Made by a program: the position numbers and the translations under genes
The notes under the pieces: generated by a model
The model's input: the letters and a program-made list of their open reading frames with translations, nothing else
Told to the model about the DNA's origin: nothing
Databases searched by the model: none
Assembly (NCBI GenBank): GCA_910584255.1
Contig: CAJTXV010000041.1
Coordinates: 1 to 12,021 of the forward strand
Reading direction: 5' to 3'
Length of the DNA: 12,021 bases
Source: an uncultured Bacilli bacterium
GTDB taxonomy: Bacteria; Bacillota_I; Bacilli_A; RF39; UBA660
Shown: positions 1 to 6,591 of the stretch, piece by piece
How the letters are laid out: each line of letters opens with the position of its first letter
Numbering within the stretch: the first letter of the stretch is position 1

Positions 1-27
1 AACAAATGTTTCTTTTTTATTTTCCAT
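1..27 (-). CDS. Start of a gene truncated by the left window edge
   Basis: An ATG at 27 opens a frame that runs off the left edge after nine codons, reading MENKKETFV. It counts as a real gene start because a full AGGAGG Shine-Dalgarno sits four bases upstream and a promoter-like pair lies further upstream. Nine polar, lysine- and glutamate-rich residues are too few to assign any family or function. The gene appears to be a separate transcription unit downstream of the murJ operon, since a weak terminator lies between them. Confidence 0.7.
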
Positions 28-30
28 AAA

Positions 31-37
31 CCCTCCT
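31..37 (-). promoter_or_regulatory. Ribosome binding site AGGAGGG of the left-edge gene
   Basis: On the minus strand AGGAGGG precedes the ATG at 27. The spacing is slightly short, four bases after AGGAGG. It is the main evidence that the nine codons at the left edge are a true gene start. Confidence 0.75.
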
Positions 38-73
38 GAAATAGTTTGTAAGATGCAATTATCTTCTAATTAC

Positions 74-103
74 ATTATTTCTAAAAATGGAAGGATCGGA
101 CAA
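74..103 (-). promoter_or_regulatory. Likely sigma-A type promoter of the left-edge gene
   Basis: The minus strand has TTGTCC (103 to 98), an 18-base spacer and AATAAT (79 to 74). Between this and the ribosome binding site lies a short inverted repeat, AAGAT-GCAATT-ATCTT on the plus strand at 50 to 65, which would sit in the transcribed leader. Both hexamers are imperfect in AT-rich DNA, so this is a candidate only. Confidence 0.4.
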
Positions 104-152
104 AATTTTTATTTTTTTTAATTTTAAGTTAAAGCACTCTCTACTTTGAAAG

Positions 153-175
153 AAAAAAAGACTTAAATGTCTTTT
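153..175 (-). terminator. Weak rho-independent terminator after the murJ operon
   Basis: Read on the minus strand, AAAAGAC (175 to 169), a six-base loop and GTCTTTT (162 to 156) form a 7-bp stem that merges into a run of Ts ending at 153. The hairpin overlaps the stop codon of the 169-residue protein. The stem has only two G-C pairs, so termination may be incomplete, but its position at the end of the operon is right. Confidence 0.5.
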
Positions 176-683
176 AACGAATCACAAAATATAAAAGAAT
201 AGAACCAATCACTAATAAAGAAATAATAATCCCTATAAAAATGCCACTATTTCCAACACCTTTATTCATCATATTTAAAAGATTCACTTTAAACATATCT
301 TTCTTTGGATTACTCTTAGAAATCATTACTCCCTTATACGCAGTAAGTTCAGAACGATGTCCTTCATCTAAAATACCATCTGGAGTTATATTCGTAAGTA
401 AAATTACCTTCTTATCAGGATAAACTGTATAATGAAGTTTCATGACTCCATGAACTTTTTGAAACATCTCATCCGTTGGAAGCATCAATTCATACATCAA
501 AGAATGATCATCATTTTCCTGCACTAGTTTTCCTAAAAAATTTCCCTCTTTTAATTGTGGATAATACTCAAATGTAAGTTTTTTATATGCAAGCATATTA
601 TATTTTCTAACTGAACGCTCTCTAACACGAAATTTATTCTCATCCATATACTCAAAACGATAATTATCCTTCACTTTTACCAC
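174..683 (-). CDS. Tail-anchored protein of unknown function in the murJ operon
   Basis: I do not recognise this family. The product (169 residues from the GTG at 683) has no signal peptide. Residues 1 to about 140 are soluble-looking, mixed and rather basic, with a TPDGILDEGHRSELTAYKG stretch near 101 to 118. Residues about 146 to 167 form one hydrophobic helix ending in Arg, so the protein is probably held by its C-terminus with the main domain in the cytoplasm. The start is uncertain: the GTG at 683 lies two bases after the femAB-type stop, but a second GTG at 674 (codon 4) has the better placed Shine-Dalgarno-like AAGGGTGG and would give 166 residues. It is the last gene of the murJ and FemAB unit, which suggests a role near lipid II or the cell envelope. 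That role is inferred from position alone. Confidence 0.75.
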   Translation of the reverse strand: MVKVKDNYRFEYMDENKFRVRERSVRKYNMLAYKKLTFEYYPQLKEGNFLGKLVQENDDHSLMYELMLPTDEMFQKVHGVMKLHYTVYPDKKVILLTNITPDGILDEGHRSELTAYKGVMISKSNPKKDMFKVNLLNMMNKGVGNSGIFIGIIISLLVIGSILLYFVIR

Positions 684-685
684 CC

Positions 686-1945
686 TTACTTTTTCACAAT
701 ACCTTGAATTTTTTTAAGAAACTGATAAACAAAATAGAATTTCGTAATAGGAAGTTCAAATTGTCCAATCAATTCAATTACATTCCCATTAAATCCTTTT
801 TTAAATTCATAAATTCCATAATACTTATTTTGAGGATTAAAATCTCCTGTAATTCCATAAAAATTACAGTACTTAAATCCTTCTTTATAAGCCTCTTTAA
901 TATGGTGTTCATACATTAAGTATTTAGGAGTAAAACTTTTATATTCCTCCAAAACACCACTAGATAGTGTTAGATACTCTTGCCCTGAACGAAGAGATAG
1001 CAAACACCCAACATCTAAGCCTTCTGGATGCTTCTTTTTAAATGCTTCTGCTTTTTTCAGTTCTAACCTATACTTATTAAGTAGTGTATCACTAGTTTCC
1101 TTCTTTTTCAACAGTTTATTTCCAACATTGTCAACCTTCATTTTAGAAATCAATTCTTGATTATTCAAAGTTTCTGCATCAAGAAGTGCCTTTGTATGTT
1201 CGTAGTAGACATCAGGATTTAAGTAGGCGATATAAATCGTCATCAAATCCTTCATATGTTCATACATCTTTTTATAATAATTTAAACTCCGAGAAAAAAA
1301 ATCTTTTCTCTTAGAAGTTAAATCAAAAATTTCTGTCATGACTGCCAAATCATCCATAGTCCCCTCACGAACCTGGAGTCCTTTTTTGATACAAGAATCA
1401 ATGTTCTTTCGGGTACTCTTAGAAAACCTACTTTTCTTTATTTCATACTCTTCATCTAGAGCCATACGATATGCCCATCTAGCTTGTAAAGATTCTAAAT
1501 AAATATTAAATCCGAAATGACGGAATCCTAAATCCTTTAAATTTTGAACGGTTTCATCGTCTGCTTTTTCTAAATCTAAAATATCCCCATCACTACTACG
1601 AACACGGTAAACAACATTAGGATCGATTGTTAAAATAAACCCTCCACAAGTTTTAATATATTTTTTTAAGTTTTCCACAAAAAATGTTAATAGCTTTTGA
1701 TTATGATAGTCAACGAGTAATCCACGAGGCGCATAAAATTTTCTTTGATGAAACTTTGACATATCTTCTAAAATTAAGGAAGCCGCTACAATTTTTTTAG
1801 AATCGCGAACACCTACGTAATGAACCTTGCTATTTAAATAATCTTCTTTTAAATGTGCATGTTCCACCGTTTGTAGAAAAGAAGCCTGCTCATGTGTTTT
1901 AGAAAACTTATCAAATTCTTTTTCACTTAAAACTGTAAATTCCAT
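686..1945 (-). CDS. FemAB-family lipid II / peptidoglycan bridge aminoacyltransferase
   Basis: This is a FemA/FemX/MurM-type non-ribosomal peptidyltransferase. Such enzymes use aminoacyl-tRNA to add bridge amino acids to the stem peptide of lipid II on the inner face of the membrane. The length (419 residues) is normal. Visible landmarks are the first GNAT-like lobe (1 to about 155) with KFYAPRGLLVDY at 69 to 80; the second lobe opening with RFSKSTRKNIDSCIKKG (173 to 189); a lysine/glutamate-rich helical arm near 246 to 304, like the tRNA-related coiled coil of FemA; and the C-terminal signature (NFYGITGDFNPQNKYYG, 361 to 377) followed by EFKKGFNG. The ATG at 1945 is preceded by AGGAGATGATT, which overlaps the end of murJ; only four bases separate the genes. 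The amino acid added (Gly, Ala, Ser or other) and the exact subfamily cannot be read from sequence. Confidence 0.88.
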   Translation of the reverse strand: MEFTVLSEKEFDKFSKTHEQASFLQTVEHAHLKEDYLNSKVHYVGVRDSKKIVAASLILEDMSKFHQRKFYAPRGLLVDYHNQKLLTFFVENLKKYIKTCGGFILTIDPNVVYRVRSSDGDILDLEKADDETVQNLKDLGFRHFGFNIYLESLQARWAYRMALDEEYEIKKSRFSKSTRKNIDSCIKKGLQVREGTMDDLAVMTEIFDLTSKRKDFFSRSLNYYKKMYEHMKDLMTIYIAYLNPDVYYEHTKALLDAETLNNQELISKMKVDNVGNKLLKKKETSDTLLNKYRLELKKAEAFKKKHPEGLDVGCLLSLRSGQEYLTLSSGVLEEYKSFTPKYLMYEHHIKEAYKEGFKYCNFYGITGDFNPQNKYYGIYEFKKGFNGNVIELIGQFELPITKFYFVYQFLKKIQGIVKK

Positions 1946-1949
1946 AGAA

Positions 1950-3581
1950 TCATCTCCTAAATTTTTTTCTAATTTTCATCACATTAGATGCACCAAATAC
2001 TGAATCTACAAGCCTAGACTGAAAGGCAATGAAAAAATAAATGAAAACTCCAATACCTGCATAAATAACTACGTATAAAATAGAGAATAATCGACTTGTA
2101 GAATCAAATGGGAATATTTTTTGTAATAATAAAAGGAAAACGGCCATTACCATAGTAGTCATTAAAATACTAATTACTTTTTTTGCAGTATCTTCATAAT
2201 TCACTTGATACTTTTTATGAATATGTGAAAGTGCAATGATAATACAAGCAGAATATCCTAAAATTGTAGACGTAGTTGAACCATAGTAAGCAGGTAATCC
2301 CATTCGATCAAAAGCATAGAGAAGAGGAATATTTAATGAAGCATTCACAATCAGTCCCGATAAAAGAGAAATAAAAACCATTTTATATTCTTTTAATAAT
2401 TGTAAAATCGTAATGGATGCAGTGAAAAGAGTAGTAACAAGTGCTACAAAAACATAGTATTGATAAACACTAGGGCCAAGATCACTCACCCCATAGAATA
2501 TAGTCCAAACAGGTTTTGCCAAAATGCTTAAACCAATCGTCATTGGAATTGTAAAAAATAGTAACCACTGCAAAGTATGATTAATTTTATTCCGAACATC
2601 TTCCATATCCATTTTAACAAAACTAGCAGTTAGATTGGGAATTAGACTTACCATAAGTCCAGTCGCAATCGATGCAATAATCATATTAATCTTTAATCCC
2701 CAAGTAGAAATAACCCCCATAATAGTTTCCGCCTGAATAGCTGTATACCCAATACCGTTTACTAAAACTGGAACAAGTGTAAAGACATCGACAGAATTAA
2801 TCAAAGATTTAAATACATCAATCATAATAAAAGGAAAAGCATAATATAAAATTTTTCTAATAATTTCGTTATCTGTTACCTTAGGTTCCTCTACATGCAA
2901 CGTTCTTTTATAAAGTTGCTTCTTATTTTTATTCGTTTTAATCCACAAGTAAAACCACGAACAAAAAGCCCCAACCGTCGCAGAAAATACAGCAATTCCA
3001 ACAGTAACTGTCAGTGATAAATGAAAAACCTTTAAAGATACATAACTACCAATAACAATAATTAGAACTCGAACAATCTGTTCAAAAACTTGAGAAATAG
3101 AAGTAGGAGTAATATACTTATTTCCTTGTAATAATCCACGATACACACTGAGAAGCGGTACTACTAAAATAGCTGTTGAGATTACACGAATGACAAAGGT
3201 AACATCTTCTCTTGTATTTCCCCCAGAAACATTTCCAATAATTACTCTAGACAAAGGTTCCGCAAAAAGAAACATAATCACAAAACAAAGAATTCCTAAA
3301 ATCATCAATGTCTTACGTCCCAATTTAAAAGAACGTTCCTTCGCATCATAATATCCTAAAACATTATATTCACTAATAATTTTACTCATTGCCATGGGAA
3401 TTCCAGCTTGACTAATTCCTAAAAAAATAGAATAAATCGAATATGCATAACCATAAAGAGCACCCCCTTGATTCCCAATAATTGAATAGAAGGGAATCAC
3501 ATAAAGCATACCTAGAATTTTACTAAGAACAATTCCACAAGTTGCGATAAAAGCTCCCTGCATAAATGAATTTTTCCGCAT
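1950..3581 (-). CDS. murJ: Lipid II flippase MurJ (MOP superfamily, YtgP/SpoVB type)
   Basis: This is a 543-residue polytopic membrane protein with about 14 hydrophobic segments along its whole length, matching Bacillus YtgP/MurJ in size. The N-terminus (KNSFMQGAFIATCGIVLSKILG, split as helix 1) and segments such as GISQAGIPMAMSKIISEY (about 55 to 72) and YRGLLQGNKYITPTSISQ (about 147 to 164) are typical of polysaccharide-export/MurJ members of the MOP superfamily. MurJ moves lipid II from the inner to the outer leaflet for peptidoglycan assembly. SpoVB and other paralogues share the fold, but pairing with a lipid II branching enzyme four bases downstream favours MurJ. The ATG at 3581 has the Shine-Dalgarno AGGAAGTGA. 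A good promoter lies just upstream, so this is the first gene of the murJ, FemAB and tail-anchored protein unit. The stop is TGA. Confidence 0.85.
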   Translation of the reverse strand: MRKNSFMQGAFIATCGIVLSKILGMLYVIPFYSIIGNQGGALYGYAYSIYSIFLGISQAGIPMAMSKIISEYNVLGYYDAKERSFKLGRKTLMILGILCFVIMFLFAEPLSRVIIGNVSGGNTREDVTFVIRVISTAILVVPLLSVYRGLLQGNKYITPTSISQVFEQIVRVLIIVIGSYVSLKVFHLSLTVTVGIAVFSATVGAFCSWFYLWIKTNKNKKQLYKRTLHVEEPKVTDNEIIRKILYYAFPFIMIDVFKSLINSVDVFTLVPVLVNGIGYTAIQAETIMGVISTWGLKINMIIASIATGLMVSLIPNLTASFVKMDMEDVRNKINHTLQWLLFFTIPMTIGLSILAKPVWTIFYGVSDLGPSVYQYYVFVALVTTLFTASITILQLLKEYKMVFISLLSGLIVNASLNIPLLYAFDRMGLPAYYGSTTSTILGYSACIIIALSHIHKKYQVNYEDTAKKVISILMTTMVMAVFLLLLQKIFPFDSTSRLFSILYVVIYAGIGVFIYFFIAFQSRLVDSVFGASNVMKIRKKFRR

Positions 3582-3616
3582 AAAATCACTTCCTCTCTAT
3601 GTTTCTTACTGATTCT

Positions 3617-3645
3617 ATCATACCATAAAACTATAAAATAGACAA
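3617..3645 (-). promoter_or_regulatory. Sigma-A type promoter of the murJ operon
   Basis: The minus strand carries TTGTCT (3645 to 3640), a 17-base spacer and TATGAT (3622 to 3617), with an extended -10 TG element directly upstream (TGGTATGAT). It sits in the only sizeable gap (79 bases) before murJ. The -35 element lies in the loop of an A/T-rich hairpin (3631 to 3656). Confidence 0.7.
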
Positions 3646-3660
3646 AATTTTCATAGATAC

Positions 3661-4266
3661 TTACCAATTCAAATAAGATAATAAATGATACTTTATAATT
3701 TTCCTAAGTTCCGTAGCAACTTCCTCTCGACCATTTCGAGAAAGATACCAATCATCTAAACTAATATTCCCTGAATCTGAAGAATCAAAAGAATAAGCAA
3801 TAGAAAGTGGAACTTCTTCTAATACCTTTAACAAAGTAAGAGATACCCTAAGTAAATGAAAAGAACTAGATACAAAAACAATTCTTTGAAATTTCTTCTT
3901 TTCCGAAAGTATCTTTAAGGAGTAAAATAAATTTTCATAGGTATTTTGACTTTCCCCTTCCACTATCATATTGTTTTCTAAAACACCATGGCTTTTTCCA
4001 TACTGAAAGTACTTTTCCCATTCTCTAATCCCTTCTCTACTTAAAGAACCACCTGAAATTAAAATAGGTACTTTTCTTTTGTGATAAAGTTCAACTGCTC
4101 GTTTGATTCGATTTAATTTTTCTCCTGCTAAAACCACAATTAAATCGAAATCTTGAATACTTTCTTCAAAAGAAAAAAAGAGTTTTTGAACGATTTCTAC
4201 ATCCTCTTTAGATATTACATTTTCTAAAATACGATTTGAAAGATTAAATAGTGATTGTTCTGTCAA
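3661..4266 (-). CDS. YdcF/DUF218-family protein
   Basis: The 201-residue product carries the motifs of the DUF218 (YdcF/SanA/ElyC) superfamily in order: the beta-strand DLIVVLAG (41 to 48), LISGG (69 to 73), EGESQNTYENL (103 to 113), and FVSSSFHLLR (131 to 140), followed by a C-terminal GREEVATELRKIIKY helix. The family has a Rossmann-like fold. SanA and ElyC affect envelope integrity in enterobacteria, and E. coli YdcF binds S-adenosylmethionine; the reaction is not established for most members. No signal peptide or membrane segment is seen, so it resembles the short cytoplasmic YdcF type. The start is TTG at 4266, supported by a perfect AGGAGG seven bases upstream that overlaps the stop codon of the preceding gene (11 bases apart), so the two are translated from one mRNA. 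Confidence 0.85.
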   Translation of the reverse strand: MTEQSLFNLSNRILENVISKEDVEIVQKLFFSFEESIQDFDLIVVLAGEKLNRIKRAVELYHKRKVPILISGGSLSREGIREWEKYFQYGKSHGVLENNMIVEGESQNTYENLFYSLKILSEKKKFQRIVFVSSSFHLLRVSLTLLKVLEEVPLSIAYSFDSSDSGNISLDDWYLSRNGREEVATELRKIIKYHLLSYLNW

Positions 4267-4273
4267 AAAAATT

Positions 4274-4279
4274 CCTCCT
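4274..4279 (-). promoter_or_regulatory. Shine-Dalgarno AGGAGG that fixes the TTG start of the DUF218 gene
   Basis: AGGAGG on the minus strand lies seven bases before the TTG at 4266 and overlaps the TAG stop of the upstream gene. No ATG in the right frame is equally well placed, so the non-standard start is well supported. Confidence 0.8.
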
Positions 4280-5198
4280 ATCGATAATTACAATTTTGAT
4301 TAAACTTTTCTACAATATACATGGCCTCTTGATTAAAAGCACGTATTTTACGAATTTTAAAAAAACGAATTCCTTTTTTCTTTGTTAAATCCATCTGTAA
4401 TTTTAAAGTTTCATTCAAAAGAAAGGTAAGCCTTGAAAAGCTATTAGGACTTCCTGTAATATGATTAAACCAATCATCCACTTCTTCAATATTTCCATCA
4501 AAACGTAACTTTTCTAAAGTAGAAATAAACGTCCGATTCTCCATCAAACTTTTGCAAACCAAGGATTGAAGGAGGTAAGCATCCGATTGATAACGCCTAT
4601 TAATAAAACTATGAATAGAATAAAGGGCATTGTTAAAATCAGGATTAGTAAATTCATAATTGTAAAAAGAATGAATAATATCAATAATCATTTCTGTTTG
4701 TTTTGTATTAATAATCTCTTCAATAATAGAACTTTCTTCTTTTTTAACTGGTTTTAAAGTTTTACGATCATAAAGAATATAACAAATTCCTGTACGCACC
4801 TTGACAGTTTGCTCATCCCAAAGAACCTCTGCTTTTATAGAATTAATTGCATGATTAAATTCATGAACTAAATTATCCAACAGTTGCATAAGATCTGTAT
4901 TTTGATAATGATTTAAAACAATCCCTTTCTTAGTGATAATCTTACCATCCTGTTCTACTGGAACTGCACTATAATAGGCCTGATAAACTGTATCTTCCTT
5001 TGTACCAATTAAAATAGGAATTTGTTCAAAACTATTCAAAATGTAACGCTCATTTTGAATGCCATATTTCATAATAAAAGCTGGAACAATCAAATACAAT
5101 AAATGACCAATATTACTTGGATAATGATATTTTTCTATCAAAGAAGTAATGCTGCCTTGAGAACGCTCCATCAGTTCATTTAACATTTTTTCATCCAT
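4278..5198 (-). CDS. Putative zinc metallopeptidase (HExxH) of unknown family
   Basis: The 306-residue product contains LVHEFNHAI with an exact HExxH zinc-binding motif (H112, E113, H116). Downstream at about 156 to 171 is a helix reading SSIIEEIINTKQTEMI, whose E160 or E161 could be the third ligand, as in gluzincin-type peptidases. The N-terminal part (about 30 to 100) is predicted to hold strands leading into the helix, including GIVLNHYQN at 92 to 100. The last 120 residues are helical with no recognised domain. There is no signal peptide or clear membrane anchor, so it should act in the cytoplasm. I do not recognise the family, and no substrate can be named. The ATG at 5198 has the Shine-Dalgarno GAGGGTGA. 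It has its own promoter and is followed 11 bases later by the DUF218 gene, so the pair forms a two-gene unit. Confidence 0.75.
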   Translation of the reverse strand: MDEKMLNELMERSQGSITSLIEKYHYPSNIGHLLYLIVPAFIMKYGIQNERYILNSFEQIPILIGTKEDTVYQAYYSAVPVEQDGKIITKKGIVLNHYQNTDLMQLLDNLVHEFNHAINSIKAEVLWDEQTVKVRTGICYILYDRKTLKPVKKEESSIIEEIINTKQTEMIIDIIHSFYNYEFTNPDFNNALYSIHSFINRRYQSDAYLLQSLVCKSLMENRTFISTLEKLRFDGNIEEVDDWFNHITGSPNSFSRLTFLLNETLKLQMDLTKKKGIRFFKIRKIRAFNQEAMYIVEKFNQNCNYR

Positions 5199-5219
5199 GA
5201 CTTTTCACCCTCTATCATA

Positions 5220-5248
5220 ATTATAGACAAAAGAAGTTCTGAAAACAA
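5220..5248 (-). promoter_or_regulatory. Sigma-A type promoter of the metallopeptidase-DUF218 unit
   Basis: The minus strand has TTGTTT (5248 to 5243), exactly 17 bases, then a perfect TATAAT (5225 to 5220), all within the 50-base gap after dinB. The transcript would start only about 15 bases before the ATG at 5198. The -35 element forms one side of a 13-base palindrome AACAATCATTGTT (5244 to 5256) that spans the dinB stop codon. Confidence 0.75.
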
Positions 5249-6436
5249 TCATTGTTCCTTAAGACTTGCAGGAATAATCACACCATCTCCATACTTTTCA
5301 GTAATTTGATCTAAAACTTCTTGAATTTGATTGGTACCAATATCCTTTTCTTTATCAAAGAAAGAAATTTGCTTATGATTTTCTGAAGTAAAATCTGAAA
5401 GACGAATTCCAATTAAGCGAAGTGGTTCCCCTCTCCATCCATTCTTTAGAATTAATAATGCATTCTTATAAATTTCTTCGGTTACGTTCGTTGCATTTAC
5501 TAGTTTTATTTGATGACTATAGCTTACAAATTCCCCTGTCTTAAAAATTAGAGCAACTGTTTTCGCATATAATTTCTTTTGACGAGCCTGTCTTCCCACA
5601 CGATCTGCCTGACGAAGTAATACTTTTTTAAGGATTGGTATACTATCGGTATCTTTTTCTAAAGTTTCTGTCACGCTAATACTTTGACTTTTTGAAGAAC
5701 GAATTTCTACTTCACTAAAATCAATTCCATTCGCATATTGATGCATCATTTCTCCTTGACTTTTAAAACGACGAACTAAAAGGTACGAATCTACTTTGGC
5801 TAAATCACCAATCGTATGAATTCCCATTTCTATTAACTGTTTACCAGAAGACTTTCCAACCATAAATAAATCTGTAACAGGAAGTGACCACATTTTTGAC
5901 TCAACTTCATGTTGAAAAAGAGTATGCACTTTATTCGGTTTTTCAAAATCACTGGCCATCTTAGCACATAGTTTATTATTTCCAATCCCTACATTAACAG
6001 TATACCCAAATTTTTGAAAAATTTCATTTTTCATATGATTCGCAAGTTCTAAATAATCAGAATAAAGTAAATTGGTCCCTGTCATGTCTAAAAAACATTC
6101 ATCGATTGAGTAACGCTCTACTTTATCTGTAAATTGACAAAAATATTCATATAATTGATTCGATTCTTTTCTATAAAGGTCATAATCTCCTCGAAACACT
6201 TGGATATTAGGACATTTTCTTCGTGCCATAAATAAAGGTTCTGCAGTAACAACACCTTTCTTTTTAGCGATTGGACTCTTCGCAGTCACAATACCTCGAC
6301 GTTTCTCTTCATCTCCCCCAATTACAGAAGGAATTGTTCGGATATCAATTGAGTAACCTTTTCTTAATAAATCTACTGCCGTCCATGATAAAAAGGCATT
6401 ATTTACATCAATATGAAAAATAATTCTTTCTTTCAT
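5249..6436 (-). CDS. dinB: DNA polymerase IV (Y-family, translesion synthesis)
   Basis: The 395-residue product is an error-prone Y-family DNA polymerase that copies past lesions. The catalytic core is intact: HIDVNNAF near the N-terminus (metal ligand D10), the steric region SVIGGDEEKRRGIV (37 to 50), and YSIDECFLD (109 to 117) with catalytic D112 and E113. A helix-hairpin-helix thumb follows at about 185 to 215, then the little-finger domain (about 250 to 350). Near the C-terminus, QISFF (356 to 360) fits the QxxLF-type beta-clamp binding motif. I chose the ATG at 6436 over an upstream ATG at 6574: AGGTGAT lies six bases before it, a promoter sits inside the longer frame, and the 46 extra residues are hydrophobic and unlike any polymerase N-terminus. 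The stop is TGA. No Bacillus-type LexA box is seen at the promoter. Confidence 0.93.
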   Translation of the reverse strand: MKERIIFHIDVNNAFLSWTAVDLLRKGYSIDIRTIPSVIGGDEEKRRGIVTAKSPIAKKKGVVTAEPLFMARRKCPNIQVFRGDYDLYRKESNQLYEYFCQFTDKVERYSIDECFLDMTGTNLLYSDYLELANHMKNEIFQKFGYTVNVGIGNNKLCAKMASDFEKPNKVHTLFQHEVESKMWSLPVTDLFMVGKSSGKQLIEMGIHTIGDLAKVDSYLLVRRFKSQGEMMHQYANGIDFSEVEIRSSKSQSISVTETLEKDTDSIPILKKVLLRQADRVGRQARQKKLYAKTVALIFKTGEFVSYSHQIKLVNATNVTEEIYKNALLILKNGWRGEPLRLIGIRLSDFTSENHKQISFFDKEKDIGTNQIQEVLDQITEKYGDGVIIPASLKEQ

Positions 6437-6442
6437 AGAAGC

Positions 6443-6449
6443 ATCACCT
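6443..6449 (-). promoter_or_regulatory. Ribosome binding site AGGTGAT that decides the dinB start
   Basis: AGGTGAT lies six bases before the ATG at 6436 on the minus strand. It complements the 16S rRNA 3' end and supports the shorter 395-residue reading of dinB. Confidence 0.75.
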
Positions 6450-6455
6450 AAATCT

Positions 6456-6484
6456 ATTATAAAATAGAAAAAGATGAGAAACAA
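6456..6484 (-). promoter_or_regulatory. Sigma-A type promoter of dinB
   Basis: TTGTTT (6484 to 6479), 17 bases, then a perfect TATAAT (6461 to 6456) on the minus strand. The leader to the ATG at 6436 would be only about 13 bases. The eight bases GATTGTTT at the -35 region are identical to those at the next promoter downstream (5243 to 5250). Confidence 0.75.
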
Positions 6485-6556
6485 TCGAACAAACTGAATT
6501 TTTTTACCAAGTAGAAAAAAGTAAATAAAATGAATTTCTCGTTCCAACGAACACAT

Positions 6557-6587
6557 AGAAAAATCTCCTTCCATCGAAAGAGATTTT
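6557..6587 (-). terminator. Rho-independent terminator of the large surface-protein gene
   Basis: On the minus strand AAAATCTCTTTC (6587 to 6576), the loop GATG, and GAAGGAGATTTT (6571 to 6560) form a 12-bp stem with one U-G wobble. The wobble would be an A-C mismatch if read on the other strand, so the hairpin is oriented with the gene. A short T-rich tail follows. It begins five bases after the stop codon. Confidence 0.8.
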
Positions 6588-6591
6588 ATAT

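Noticed and set aside
241..919. Plus-strand open frames opposite the minus-strand genes (for example 241 to 423 and 704 to 919)
   Set aside because: They lie wholly opposite well-supported genes, lack ribosome binding sites and have no recognisable protein features.
6437..6500. LexA/SOS box at the dinB promoter
   Set aside because: A GTTCGATTGTTT stretch gives half of a Bacillus-type CGAAC-N4-GTTCG site, but no matching second half is present.
6437..6574. N-terminal extension of DinB from the ATG at 6574
   Set aside because: That ATG lies in the terminator hairpin of the previous gene, the dinB promoter lies inside the extension, and the extra residues look like noncoding AT-rich translation. 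The ATG at 6436 has a good ribosome binding site.
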